From assembly GCA_041742235.1 (NCBI GenBank), contig JBGSJA010000014.1:1-13693 (forward strand): a stretch of 13,693 nt of DNA, written 5' to 3'. This document shows, one piece after another, positions 6,444 through 13,630 of this stretch. The stretch comes from BOKV01 sp041742235 (GTDB lineage Bacteria; Pseudomonadota; Alphaproteobacteria; Rhizobiales; Rhizobiaceae). Every line of letters begins with the position of its first letter. The stretch's first letter is position 1. Under the pieces are notes generated by a model. It saw nothing but the letters and a program-made list of their open reading frames with translations. It was not told the origin of the DNA and did not search any database. The position numbers and the translations under genes were made by a program.

Positions 6444-6836
6444 ATGTCCAGAATCGATTACCCAAACAATACATCGGCCCATGTGGGCGCGGGCCGTGGC
6501 GCGGAAGCGCCTTCCGCACCGGGGCTGGTGCGGATCGACAGGCTTGGGGCCACCGCGCCGCGTTCCCGAACCGAGGCCCGCCGTAGGACCCGCCAGCTGA
6601 AGGCGCTCGCTTCCGCGACCCAGATTGCCGAGCACGACATGGCAGAGTTGCGCGATCGTCCCCGCGATGATGTCGTGACACGCCTCTCGCGCATTCTGCT
6701 GGTGGCGGAAGCCCGGCATGGCGAGGGTGGCGGCGACGAAGTCGACACCATTTTTAATTCCATCGTAAACGAACATGTCCGCCGCCTGCTGTTGGTGCGC
6801 ACGCCGCAGCCGGGCAACGGCCAGGGCGGGTGGTGA
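6444..6836 (+). CDS. T3SS-locus protein in SctX (YscX) position
   Basis: This is a 130-residue soluble protein with no signal peptide. The first 60 residues are hydrophilic and rich in Ala, Gly and Arg. From about 57 to 118 it looks helical (TRQLKALASATQIAEHDMAE, DDVVTRLSRILLVAEARHG, DEVDTIFNSIVNEHVRRLLL), ending in a polar Gly/Pro tail. I cannot identify it by a definite motif. It has the same length class (about 120-130), the same MSRI opening and the same place, before a TPR-like gene and sctV, as YscX in Ysc systems. There YscX is an early export substrate bound by YscY and the export gate. Stop and next start are one base apart, implying coupled translation. Identity as SctX is a positional inference; a local chaperone or regulator is possible. 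Confidence 0.6.
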   Translation: MSRIDYPNNTSAHVGAGRGAEAPSAPGLVRIDRLGATAPRSRTEARRRTRQLKALASATQIAEHDMAELRDRPRDDVVTRLSRILLVAEARHGEGGGDEVDTIFNSIVNEHVRRLLLVRTPQPGNGQGGW

Positions 6837-6837
6837 C

Positions 6838-7305
6838 ATGGCGCTGACCTTCGCAAGACGCACTGAAATCGCGCAGCCCGCGGCGGCGCAGAAGTCCCAG
6901 CCACGAATTTCGCAGGCGGCGACGGCGCAGCCACGGGCAGCTCCGCCGCAACGCTCTTCCTCGCCGGCGCCGGCTGCTCACCTGGAATTGGAAACCGCCG
7001 ATGTGCGCCTGCTTTGCGCGATCGCGGCGACGCAATTGCGCTACGGACGGCCGGAAGAAGCTGCCGGATATCTGCTCGGGCTGCGCCGCTTGCAGCCGCA
7101 TGATCAGCAGGTGCTGCGCCTGCTCGCCCTGTCCCTGATGAAGCTTGGGCGATGGGAACAGGCCGCAGGGCTTCTCGACGAACTCGACCGCATGGCGCCG
7201 GGCGAACGCATGCTTGGGCTCTGGCGTTCGCTCATTGGCTTGCGCACCGGCCGCATTGCCGAAGCACGCGACTGGTTTCAACGCTTTATCGGCTGGAAGG
7301 AATAG
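6838..7305 (+). CDS. TPR-like protein in SctY (YscY/y4yS-like) position, probable T3SS chaperone
   Basis: This 155-residue soluble protein starts at ATG 6838, one base after the previous stop; the frame is open further upstream but the overlap makes this start best. Residues about 10-48 are a Pro/Ala/Gln/Ser-rich linker. From about 51 to the end are helical repeats of TPR type (LCAIAATQLRYGRPEEAAGY, LRRLQPHDQQVLRLLALSLM, GRWEQAAGLLDELDRMAPGE, GRIAEARDWFQRF). Such small TPR proteins act as chaperones in T3SSs; YscY, YscG and rhizobial y4yS are examples. The gene ends 6 bp before sctV. The best inference is a chaperone for the preceding gene product or for the needle-like protein, acting at the export gate. 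Confidence 0.78.
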   Translation: MALTFARRTEIAQPAAAQKSQPRISQAATAQPRAAPPQRSSSPAPAAHLELETADVRLLCAIAATQLRYGRPEEAAGYLLGLRRLQPHDQQVLRLLALSLMKLGRWEQAAGLLDELDRMAPGERMLGLWRSLIGLRTGRIAEARDWFQRFIGWKE

Positions 7306-7311
7306 CCGCAG

Positions 7312-9438
7312 ATGACGAAGTTCCTGACTTTCATGCGCGCCCGCCAGGACCTGGCGTTGATTGCACTGATGATGATCTCCGTCACGGTGATGATCATCCC
7401 CTTGCCCACGCTGCTCCTCGACATTCTCATTGCGGTGAACATCGCGCTGACGCTGCTGATCCTGGTCGTCGCCGTCTACATCAAGCGGCCGGAGGAATTT
7501 ACTTCCTTTCCGGCAATCATCCTTCTGGCGACCACCTTTCGCCTTGCAATCACGATCTCCACGACGCGCCTCATCCTGTCGCAGGGCGACGCCGGCGCGA
7601 TCATCGACACCTTCGGCACATTCGTCACGCGTGGAAGCGTGCTGGTCGGCCTGGTGATCTTTCTTGTCATCACCACGGTGCAGTTCATCGTCATCACCAA
7701 GGGCGCGGAACGCGTCGCGGAAGTCGCGGCCCGCTTCACGCTGGATGGCTTGCCCGGCAGGCAGATGAGCATCGATGCGGAACTGCGCAACGGCGACATC
7801 GACGGCCCGACGGCGCAGCGCAAGCGCGCCAAGCTCGACCGCGAGAACCAGTTCTTCGGCGCGATGGACGGCGCCATGAAATTCGTCAAGGGCGATGCCA
7901 TTGCCGGTTTGATCATCGTGGCGATCAACCTGATCGGCGGGCTTTCGGTCGGAATGCTGGTCAACGGCATGCCGCTCGACGCGGCGGTCAGCCTCTATTC
8001 GCGCCTTACTGTCGGCGATGGACTTATCGGCCAGATCCCCGCACTCATCGTCGCGCTTTGCGCCGGCACGATCATCACCCGCGTGAACAGCGGCAAGGAC
8101 AGCGACCTCGGTACCGAGATTGTTTCGCAGCTCACCACCGGCCACAAGGCGCTGTTCGTCTCCGGCGGCCTGGTCGCCATGCTGGCCATGGTGCCCGGTT
8201 TCCCCGCGATGGTGTTCGTCTGCCTTGGCGCGGCACTGGCCGGCAGCGGCTGGTACATCATGCGCAGCCGCCAGGGCGCTGAAACAGCTTCTGACAATGC
8301 AGATCAGGGGGCTATGCTTGCGCCAGCGACTGCCGGAAAGGCTTCCACACACAAGGCGCAGCTTTCAAGCATCCAGGCGGAAGCAGGCAGCGTGGTCGTG
8401 ATCAGCCTTGGCGCTGCTGCTTATTCCGCGATCGATCCAGCCACATTTGCCGCAACGCGCGAAACCGAGCTAGAAGCGATGTATGCCCGAACGGGCCTGC
8501 GAATGCAGCCATTCGGCATCCAGCTTGACGACACGCTGGAACCCAATGGCGTCAGGCTGATGCTCGACGGCGTGCCTGGATTTGAATCCGTGGTCGAGCC
8601 GGCGATGCTGGTTGCGGTAACCGGGCCGGAAATCCTTGAAATCAATGGCATCGAAGGCCGCAAGCTCGAGGCCAAATGGGGTCTGCGCTCGGCATGGTGG
8701 ATCGATGCGGGCCACGCATCAATGCTAGACGCCGCACAGGTCGAAACGTTGCCGATGTCGCAGTTGGTGGCGAAGACCGCAGCGCGCTTCATGGTTCGCA
8801 ACGCATCGCGGATCGTCGGCTACAAGCAAATCCAGGCCATCATTCGCGAACTTGGCGCAGAACATGAAAACCTCGCATCGCAGGTCAGCCAGACCATTTC
8901 GGCGGTACAGTTGTTGAACCTCGTTCGCAAGCTCTTGCGCGAAGGCGTGCCGCTGCTTCCGCGGCGCATTCTGTTCGAGGCGCTGCTGGAGGCTTCGGTT
9001 ACATCGGCCGGCAGCGAACATCTGGTGCGCGCTGCCCGGACGGCGCTTGCCAGGCAGATATGCGCAACGATCGCGGACAGCAACAATGTGATCGCCGGAT
9101 ATGTCATCGAGCCGGAGCTGGAGAACGTGTTGCGCGAGAGCCTGTCGCGCAATGGCGAAGAAACGGCGCTCGCCCCACATCAATCAGTCACGGCCGGCCT
9201 GCTGGAAAATGCCCGCAAGGCGCTTCACCGCCATGAACTGGGAGCAAATGCGCCGATCATCCTGACGGTGGACGACTTGCGCTGGGCGCTGGGCGCCTTC
9301 CTTCGCGGAAACGGCATCGACGTTCATGTCATGGCGTTCCACGAAATCACCTCCGAGTTCAGTTTCACCCCGGTCGGCACACTTTCCGCGCCGGTCGAGC
9401 ATTGGAATTCACCGCTCGACTACGACGAGGCGGCATAG
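7312..9438 (+). CDS. sctV: T3SS export gate protein SctV (RhcV/LcrD/FlhA family)
   Basis: This 708-residue inner-membrane protein forms the nonameric export gate that receives substrates and chaperones; length is normal. The N-terminal half (about 15-315) has several membrane spans (for example 15-55, 110-130, 195-220, 235-256 and 283-312). It carries the family's hallmark segments: FRLAITISTTRLIL, the cytosolic loop KGAERVAEVAARFTLDGLPG with QMSIDAELRNGDID (about 130-164), FGAMDGAMKFVKGDAIAG, and LTVGDGLIGQIPALI. Residues about 350-708 are the cytoplasmic ring domain. It is distinguished from flagellar FlhA by its place among sctD, sctJ and sctN, not by any single motif. The ribosome-binding site (AAGGA) lies in the end of the previous gene, suggesting coupled expression. 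No frameshift or missing segment is seen. Confidence 0.97.
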   Translation: MTKFLTFMRARQDLALIALMMISVTVMIIPLPTLLLDILIAVNIALTLLILVVAVYIKRPEEFTSFPAIILLATTFRLAITISTTRLILSQGDAGAIIDTFGTFVTRGSVLVGLVIFLVITTVQFIVITKGAERVAEVAARFTLDGLPGRQMSIDAELRNGDIDGPTAQRKRAKLDRENQFFGAMDGAMKFVKGDAIAGLIIVAINLIGGLSVGMLVNGMPLDAAVSLYSRLTVGDGLIGQIPALIVALCAGTIITRVNSGKDSDLGTEIVSQLTTGHKALFVSGGLVAMLAMVPGFPAMVFVCLGAALAGSGWYIMRSRQGAETASDNADQGAMLAPATAGKASTHKAQLSSIQAEAGSVVVISLGAAAYSAIDPATFAATRETELEAMYARTGLRMQPFGIQLDDTLEPNGVRLMLDGVPGFESVVEPAMLVAVTGPEILEINGIEGRKLEAKWGLRSAWWIDAGHASMLDAAQVETLPMSQLVAKTAARFMVRNASRIVGYKQIQAIIRELGAEHENLASQVSQTISAVQLLNLVRKLLREGVPLLPRRILFEALLEASVTSAGSEHLVRAARTALARQICATIADSNNVIAGYVIEPELENVLRESLSRNGEETALAPHQSVTAGLLENARKALHRHELGANAPIILTVDDLRWALGAFLRGNGIDVHVMAFHEITSEFSFTPVGTLSAPVEHWNSPLDYDEAA

Positions 9439-9595
9439 GTAGTCAGCACGAATGGCAATTAACCACGCAGCCTGAAATAACGTCACGCGACCAGGAAAAC
9501 CGGCAATCTACGCATAAAACAATGTATAAGTAATGGTGCGTATTTGGTTGTTCCTGGTCATGAACAACACACCACGCAAGGACAGGATCAGACAC
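9439..9595 (+). promoter_or_regulatory. Intergenic region with possible internal promoter
   Basis: This 157-bp gap is the largest within the T3SS run after the regulator. It includes an AT-richer centre (about 9511-9545) with a TATAAG hexamer at 9525-9530 that could be a -10 element; no clear -35 is visible. A large inverted repeat surrounds this centre. A second promoter here would give separate control of the small subunit, rod, ring and ATPase genes. I see no tts-box: GTCAGC at 9442 does not continue into the consensus. Confidence 0.35.
9489..9559. repeat. Inverted repeat upstream of the 58-residue small gene
   Basis: The arm GACCAGGAA-AACC (9489-9501) is matched by GGTT-G-TTCCTGGTC (9546-9559). 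That makes 13 paired bases with one bulged G, and nine of the pairs (GACCAGGAA/TTCCTGGTC) are uninterrupted. The 44-nt loop holds the TATAAG hexamer. It could be an operator pair flanking a promoter, or an RNA stem in the leader or read-through transcript. Confidence 0.55.
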
Positions 9596-9772
9596 ATGCA
9601 ACCCACATCCAACATTTCTGCCAGCAACAATGCCACCGCCGCAAACAATGCGAATGCCGGCGATTCCGCAGCGCAGCTGAAGGCCGACCAGTCGAAGATC
9701 GCTCTCGCAAAAGCGTTCCATTCCATAATCACGAAGGTCATGGACGCCGCGAACGAGAACGCCAACAACTAG
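9596..9772 (+). CDS. Small T3SS-locus protein (58 residues), needle/pilus-like candidate
   Basis: The preferred start is ATG 9596, which follows AAGGACAGGATC; in-frame ATGs upstream (9533, 9560) would add a short tail, and the inverted repeat falls there. Residues 1-25 are low-complexity Asn/Ala/Ser/Thr; residues about 26-52 look like one amphipathic helix (QLKADQSKIALAKAFHSIIT, then KVMDAANENANN). There is no signal peptide. The pattern F-H-S-I-I (Phe41) resembles F-D-x-A-I in the 57-residue protein and in the SctI-like protein. It lies 23 bp before the SctI-like gene. It may be a second needle-type subunit, a NopC- or pilin-like surface protein, or a small chaperone. I cannot decide between these. 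Confidence 0.6.
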   Translation: MQPTSNISASNNATAANNANAGDSAAQLKADQSKIALAKAFHSIITKVMDAANENANN

Positions 9773-9795
9773 TGACAACACGGGGCTGAATTTCC

Positions 9796-10236
9796 ATGGC
9801 AATCGAAGCATTGGCTTCCATCTCGACTCAGGCTGTCAAGGATGCGCGCCAGGTGGCGCTCACCCAGCCTCCGGCAAAGGAAGCGGCAGGCGCCGCGCAG
9901 GGACCAACGCTTTCGGTCAATGTCGCACCGCCACAGACGCAGCCGGGCGGCGGTTTTGGCGACCAGATGGCGAACCGCATCTATGACGCGATCGACCGTG
10001 TCGGCGTCGAGCTTCCCCGTTTCGAGGCAAGCGCCGAAAACAGGATCGACCGCGCCAAGGAGGCGATCAGTCCGCAGTCCGAGACCATTTCCGCCGGACC
10101 CAAGGCGGAGACCAGTGGCGAGGACGGGATCGCGATGATTTCCAAGACCTTCGACCACGCCATCTTCATGGCGTCGGTGAACCAGGTGCTCAGCGGTGTT
10201 TCAGACACCGCACGCACCTTGGTGAAGCAGCAGTAA
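9796..10236 (+). CDS. sctI: T3SS inner rod protein, SctI-like (NopB position)
   Basis: This 146-residue soluble protein probably forms the inner rod connecting the export apparatus to the needle. Residues 20-55 are a Pro/Ala/Gly/Gln linker. About 55-95 is helical (FGDQMANRIYDAIDRVGVEL), and the C-terminal helix (about 113-146: MISKTFDHAIFMASVNQVLS, GVSDTARTLVKQQ) ends in the short polar tail typical of YscI/EscI-type proteins. It directly precedes sctJ, as SctI does in Ysc loci and nopB in rhizobial clusters (nopB-rhcJ-nolU-nolV-rhcN). A GGGG stretch 11 bp before the ATG may serve as ribosome-binding site. Length fits SctI/NopB (about 115-165). The identity rests on position plus C-terminal character, not on a diagnostic motif. 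Confidence 0.72.
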   Translation: MAIEALASISTQAVKDARQVALTQPPAKEAAGAAQGPTLSVNVAPPQTQPGGGFGDQMANRIYDAIDRVGVELPRFEASAENRIDRAKEAISPQSETISAGPKAETSGEDGIAMISKTFDHAIFMASVNQVLSGVSDTARTLVKQQ

Positions 10237-10263
10237 CCGCTTCAACGCGAGAAAAGGGGCAAC

Positions 10264-11037
10264 ATGTCTTTGCACAAACACTCCCCCATGAAACGGGCCG
10301 CGCGGCTGGCGCCGGTGCTGGCGCTGGCATTGTTTCTTGCAGGCTGCCAGTCGGAACTCTATTCGAACCTTCCCGAGCGCGACATCAAGGAAATGGTGAT
10401 GGTGCTCAAGCGGATCGGCATCGAGGCGACGACGACGCCGGGCAAGGACGGCAAATATTCGATCGAGGTCGATCGCAGCCAGCTCAGCGCGGCCATCGCC
10501 GAGCTTTCCCGCAACGGATTGCCACGCAAGCAATACGGCTCGCTCGGCGACATCTTTGCCGGCGACAAGCTGGTCTCGACGCCCTTCGAGGAGCGCGCCC
10601 GCTTCATGTACGCCCTCAACGAGGAACTCGCCGACAGCCTGACGCGGATTTCAGGGATAACCTCCGCGCGCGTGCACATCATGCTTCCGGAATCTTCGCC
10701 GTTCGACAAGGGCAAGGCCAAGCCACGCGCCTCGATCTTCATCTACAAGGCGCAGGGCGCCGACCTTTCCGAGCTCGTGCCGACCGTCAAGAACCTTGTC
10801 GTCAACAGCATGGACGGGCTGGAATATGAGAACGTGGAAGTGGCCATGTTCGACGCCGCGCTTTCGGCAACGGCAGCGCCGGCATTCAGTGCCTCGGCCC
10901 GCGGAGTGACCGGAACCGCCATTACCCTGGCGCTCCTGGCAGCCGGCGTGTTCGTGGCGATCGGCTTGCTTTCCCGGCTGCGCGGCGGCCAGGTCTCCCG
11001 CCGCCCCGAAGCCCGCGCCCTCAAGCAGGGATCGTAA
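10264..11037 (+). CDS. sctJ: T3SS inner-membrane ring lipoprotein SctJ (RhcJ/NolT)
   Basis: This 257-residue lipoprotein forms the inner ring around the export apparatus. The start is ATG 10264 with AAAAGGGG upstream; an internal ATG at 10288 could also give a working signal peptide. Residues 1-27 are a lipoprotein signal with lipobox LAGC (Cys28). The mature part starts with the family's ELYSNLPERDIKEMVMVLKR and has the first ring module (about 35-85). It then carries the hallmark STPFEERARFMYALNEELAD (about 105-124) and ISGITSARVHIMLPE (about 129-143), which begins the second ring module (about 115-200). One membrane span lies at about 217-238 near the C-terminus, followed by a basic tail. 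It resembles flagellar FliF but is much shorter, as expected for SctJ. The next gene starts 3 bp after the stop. Confidence 0.95.
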   Translation: MSLHKHSPMKRAARLAPVLALALFLAGCQSELYSNLPERDIKEMVMVLKRIGIEATTTPGKDGKYSIEVDRSQLSAAIAELSRNGLPRKQYGSLGDIFAGDKLVSTPFEERARFMYALNEELADSLTRISGITSARVHIMLPESSPFDKGKAKPRASIFIYKAQGADLSELVPTVKNLVVNSMDGLEYENVEVAMFDAALSATAAPAFSASARGVTGTAITLALLAAGVFVAIGLLSRLRGGQVSRRPEARALKQGS

Positions 11038-11040
11038 GCC

Positions 11041-11643
11041 ATGGCCGGCCTCATACATTCCGACTGTACGCATCTCGCGCCCGGCGCGATTGTAAAGCTG
11101 GGCGCAAGGCTCGGCTCGAAAAAGATCGCCGAGGCCGCGATGGCAAACAAGCGGCTCTCGGCAAAAGTGCTCGCCGGTGTCCTTTCCTCTCATTCGATCT
11201 ACCCGCGCGGCGAAACCGATCTGCAGGCAACCGCCGCCGCGCGCGCATGGCTGTCCGCGCCGGACCGGTTCGAGCGCGTTTGCGGCCTCGTGGTCTACGG
11301 CTCCATTGTGTGCGCCAGCGTGGATGCGAAATCCTATCGGCGCATGGTGCAACTCTTCGGGGCCGATGACCTGGCAATCGCCTGCCGGATCCATGAAGCG
11401 AATGCGACGGATACCGACAACGCAATCGACGAGGAGCGCATGGCCGAACTCGTCCAGCATGCCGGGCGCAACGTGGTGTTGTGCTGGTTCCAGGGCGCAC
11501 CCGGCGAAATCGCGGAAGAATTGATGATCTCCGCCATCGCCCAGCGCATTTCAGGTCCGGTCCGCGGCAGGGCTGACGTGGCGCGCAGCACACGCATCGC
11601 TTGCGCCGTCGCCGCCGAGTTTGCCAGGCTGGAGCTCGTGTGA
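11041..11643 (+). CDS. sctK: T3SS sorting-platform protein SctK (NolU type)
   Basis: This 200-residue cytoplasmic protein has no signal peptide or membrane span. SctK proteins link SctD to the SctQ/SctL sorting platform below the export gate. Family motifs are poorly conserved, so the call rests mainly on position between sctJ and sctL, which is invariant in Ysc and rhizobial systems (nolT-nolU-nolV), and on length. It is mostly helical, with RLSAKVLAGVLSSHSIYP, FERVCGLVVYGSIVCASV and VQLFGADDLAIACRI visible. The stop TGA is 2 bp before the sctL start, indicating coupled translation. Confidence 0.82.
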   Translation: MAGLIHSDCTHLAPGAIVKLGARLGSKKIAEAAMANKRLSAKVLAGVLSSHSIYPRGETDLQATAAARAWLSAPDRFERVCGLVVYGSIVCASVDAKSYRRMVQLFGADDLAIACRIHEANATDTDNAIDEERMAELVQHAGRNVVLCWFQGAPGEIAEELMISAIAQRISGPVRGRADVARSTRIACAVAAEFARLELV

Positions 11644-11645
11644 CC

Positions 11646-12275
11646 ATGAAAGGAAATTTTGCCTATTCGGGTCGCATCCTCGTGCCGGGCGAGGACGAAT
11701 ACGGCCAATTCGACGACGAGGGCAATCCCTTCGATAACCTTACCGGCACGCCGGAGGACGCCCATGCCGAGGCGCAGTCGATCATTGCCGCGGCGATGGA
11801 CGAGGCCGAGGAAATAAAGGCCCGCATGCTGGCTGGCGTCGACCTGGAATTCGAGCGCCGTCTTGCCGAGCGGCTCACATCCGCCGCCCGCGAGTTCAAC
11901 TTCGGCATCGCCGAATGTGGTTCGATCCTCGCTGAAATCGTGTCCGACGCATTGGCGGACATCATCGGCGACACCCGTTCGCCGGAATTGCTCGCAAAAG
12001 CCGTCGCGAAGGCCTCCGCCCGTCACCTGGAAAGCGCGAGCCTGACCATCCTCGTTTCGCCGGAAGACCATCCGAGGCTCGAAATTCTCCGGATGGGAAT
12101 GCCTTCCGGCACATCTGTGCGGATGGTTGCCGATGCCTCGATCGCGCGCGGGCGCTGTCTGCTCGATGCCGGTGGCAAGCGCTTCGAGATCGGCGTCGAT
12201 GCACAGATCCGGGCATTCCGCCAGCAAGCCCGAAAGCTTGTCGCGGGCATGGCCGCGGGCGAGGCCGGCGCATGA
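11646..12275 (+). CDS. sctL: T3SS ATPase stator/regulator SctL (NolV type)
   Basis: This 209-residue cytoplasmic protein forms the peripheral stalk that holds and regulates the SctN ATPase. The preferred start is ATG 11646; the frame is open 15 codons earlier inside sctK, but that leader is an Arg-rich read of sctK sequence. Residues about 36-85 form a long Ala/Glu-rich helix, probably coiled coil (EDAHAEAQSIIAAAMDEAEE, DLEFERRLAERLTSAA). The C-terminal part (about 90-200) is the FliH/SctL-type ATPase-binding domain with the typical closing segment VADASIARGRCLLDAGGKRF then EIGVDAQIRAF. It sits between sctK and sctN and overlaps sctN by 4 bp (ATGA), so translation is coupled. Confidence 0.92.
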   Translation: MKGNFAYSGRILVPGEDEYGQFDDEGNPFDNLTGTPEDAHAEAQSIIAAAMDEAEEIKARMLAGVDLEFERRLAERLTSAAREFNFGIAECGSILAEIVSDALADIIGDTRSPELLAKAVAKASARHLESASLTILVSPEDHPRLEILRMGMPSGTSVRMVADASIARGRCLLDAGGKRFEIGVDAQIRAFRQQARKLVAGMAAGEAGA

Positions 12276-13630
12276 GCCGGCAGGTCCGCGAAAACATCTC
12301 CGCGGCAGCCCGCCAGTTGCATCACGGCCTCAGGGGCCGTTGCCATGCCAGCGAGATCGGCAGCGTCTTGCGCGTTTCCGAGGGCCAGATAGTTGCCCGC
12401 CTCGGCGGTGGCTTCATCGGCGAACTTTGCCATCTTGTCGATCGCCAGGGCGGGCGCCGCATCAATGCTCAGATCGTTTCCGTCGAAGGCGAAAACGTCG
12501 TGCTTTCCCCTTTCGAGCCTGTCGGCGGACTTTCCGTCGCAACCGAAGTCGAGGCTACCGGGGATTCCTTGCGTGTCCCGGTCGGCGACTGGCTGATCGG
12601 ACGGGTCATCGACGCGCTCGGCCGCCCTCTCGACAACATGCCTGTTCCCGTATCCGGCCAGACCAGACCGGTATCCAGCAAGACCGTCGCCCCGATGGAC
12701 CGGCATGTTATCGACAAGGTCATGCCGACCGGCGTGAAAGCGATCGACCTTTTCAACACGGTCGGCGAAGGCCAGCGAATGGCGATCTTCGGATCGCCCG
12801 GATCGGGAAAGTCGACGCTGCTCAGCATGCTCGCGCGGCACAGCGAGGTGGATGTCGTGGTGCTGGCCATGATCGGCGAGCGCGGCCGCGAGGTTCGGGA
12901 ATTTCTGGAGCGCCAGATACCCGCGGAAGTTCGCAACCGGCTCGTCGCGGTGGTATCGACCTCGGACCGGCCCGCCATGGAGCGCGTCATCGCAGCCCAT
13001 GCCGCCATGACGATCGCCGAGGATTTCCGCTCGCGCGGGCGAAAGGTCCTGATGCTGTTCGATAGCGTCACCCGCTTTGCCCGCGCCTTGCGCGATGTCG
13101 GCCTCGCCGCTGGCGAAACCGTTGTACGCCAGGGACTTACGCCGTCATTCTACGCAGAATTGCCGAAGCTGATCGAACGGGCCGGCAAGACGCAGGCAGG
13201 GTCGATCACCGCATTCTTCACCGTTCTGTATGAAAACGAAGGCGTCAACGACGCAATCGCCGACGAGGTGACCAGCCTCACGGACGGCCATCTGATCCTC
13301 GACACCGCCTTGGCTGCTTCAGGACATTATCCTGCGATCAACCTGCTGAAGAGCAAGAGCCGCCTCATGCGGGAAATCGCCAGCCGCGAAACCGTCGATC
13401 GGTCTTCCTTCATGCGCGCCATGATGGCCAAGTACCAGGAAATCGAATTGCTGGTGCAGGTAGGCGAGTACAAGGAAGGCAGCGATCCTCAAGGCGACAT
13501 TTCCATTCGCGCAAGGCCGCTCATCCGGAAACTGGTTCGCCAGGAAGTGGAGGAGCACTTCGCATTCGATCACGCAAATTACCTGGCGGCGAATACGGTC
13601 GATGGCCTCGGCATCCTCGAAGATCAATAA
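12272..13630 (+). CDS. sctN: T3SS ATPase SctN (RhcN)
   Basis: This 452-residue hexameric ATPase detaches chaperones and unfolds substrates at the base of the injectisome; length is normal for the family. It has an N-terminal barrel (about 20-95), then the F1-like core: Walker A GSPGSGKST (about 174-182), the GERGREVREF motif with its Glu (about 202-211), Walker B KVLMLFDSVTRFARALRD (about 258-275), GETVVRQGLTPSFYAELPKL, ERAGKTQAGSITAFFTVL, and SKSRLM (about 361-366) holding the likely arginine finger. Some usually conserved spots differ: GHYPAINLL where GHYPAIDVL is common, and LILDT where LxR-type endings are common. Catalytic residues are intact. GERGREVREF and the operon context separate it from flagellar FliI and F1 beta. 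It overlaps sctL by 4 bp and the next gene by 29 bp. Confidence 0.97.
   Translation: MSRQVRENISAAARQLHHGLRGRCHASEIGSVLRVSEGQIVARLGGGFIGELCHLVDRQGGRRINAQIVSVEGENVVLSPFEPVGGLSVATEVEATGDSLRVPVGDWLIGRVIDALGRPLDNMPVPVSGQTRPVSSKTVAPMDRHVIDKVMPTGVKAIDLFNTVGEGQRMAIFGSPGSGKSTLLSMLARHSEVDVVVLAMIGERGREVREFLERQIPAEVRNRLVAVVSTSDRPAMERVIAAHAAMTIAEDFRSRGRKVLMLFDSVTRFARALRDVGLAAGETVVRQGLTPSFYAELPKLIERAGKTQAGSITAFFTVLYENEGVNDAIADEVTSLTDGHLILDTALAASGHYPAINLLKSKSRLMREIASRETVDRSSFMRAMMAKYQEIELLVQVGEYKEGSDPQGDISIRARPLIRKLVRQEVEEHFAFDHANYLAANTVDGLGILEDQ

Noticed and set aside
7152..8282. A 376-codon plus-strand frame overlapping the TPR-like gene and sctV
   Set aside because: The product is Arg/His-rich with no domain and lies in a second frame over two genuine genes.
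6754..8352. A 532-codon open frame on the minus strand opposite sctV and its neighbours
   Set aside because: It is antisense to well-conserved sctV, is full of His/Asp/Arg-rich low-complexity sequence, and is the kind of open frame high-GC codon bias creates.
9442..9472. Possible tts-box starting with GTCAGC after sctV
   Set aside because: Only the first six bases agree; the TCG and AAGCT parts of the consensus are absent.
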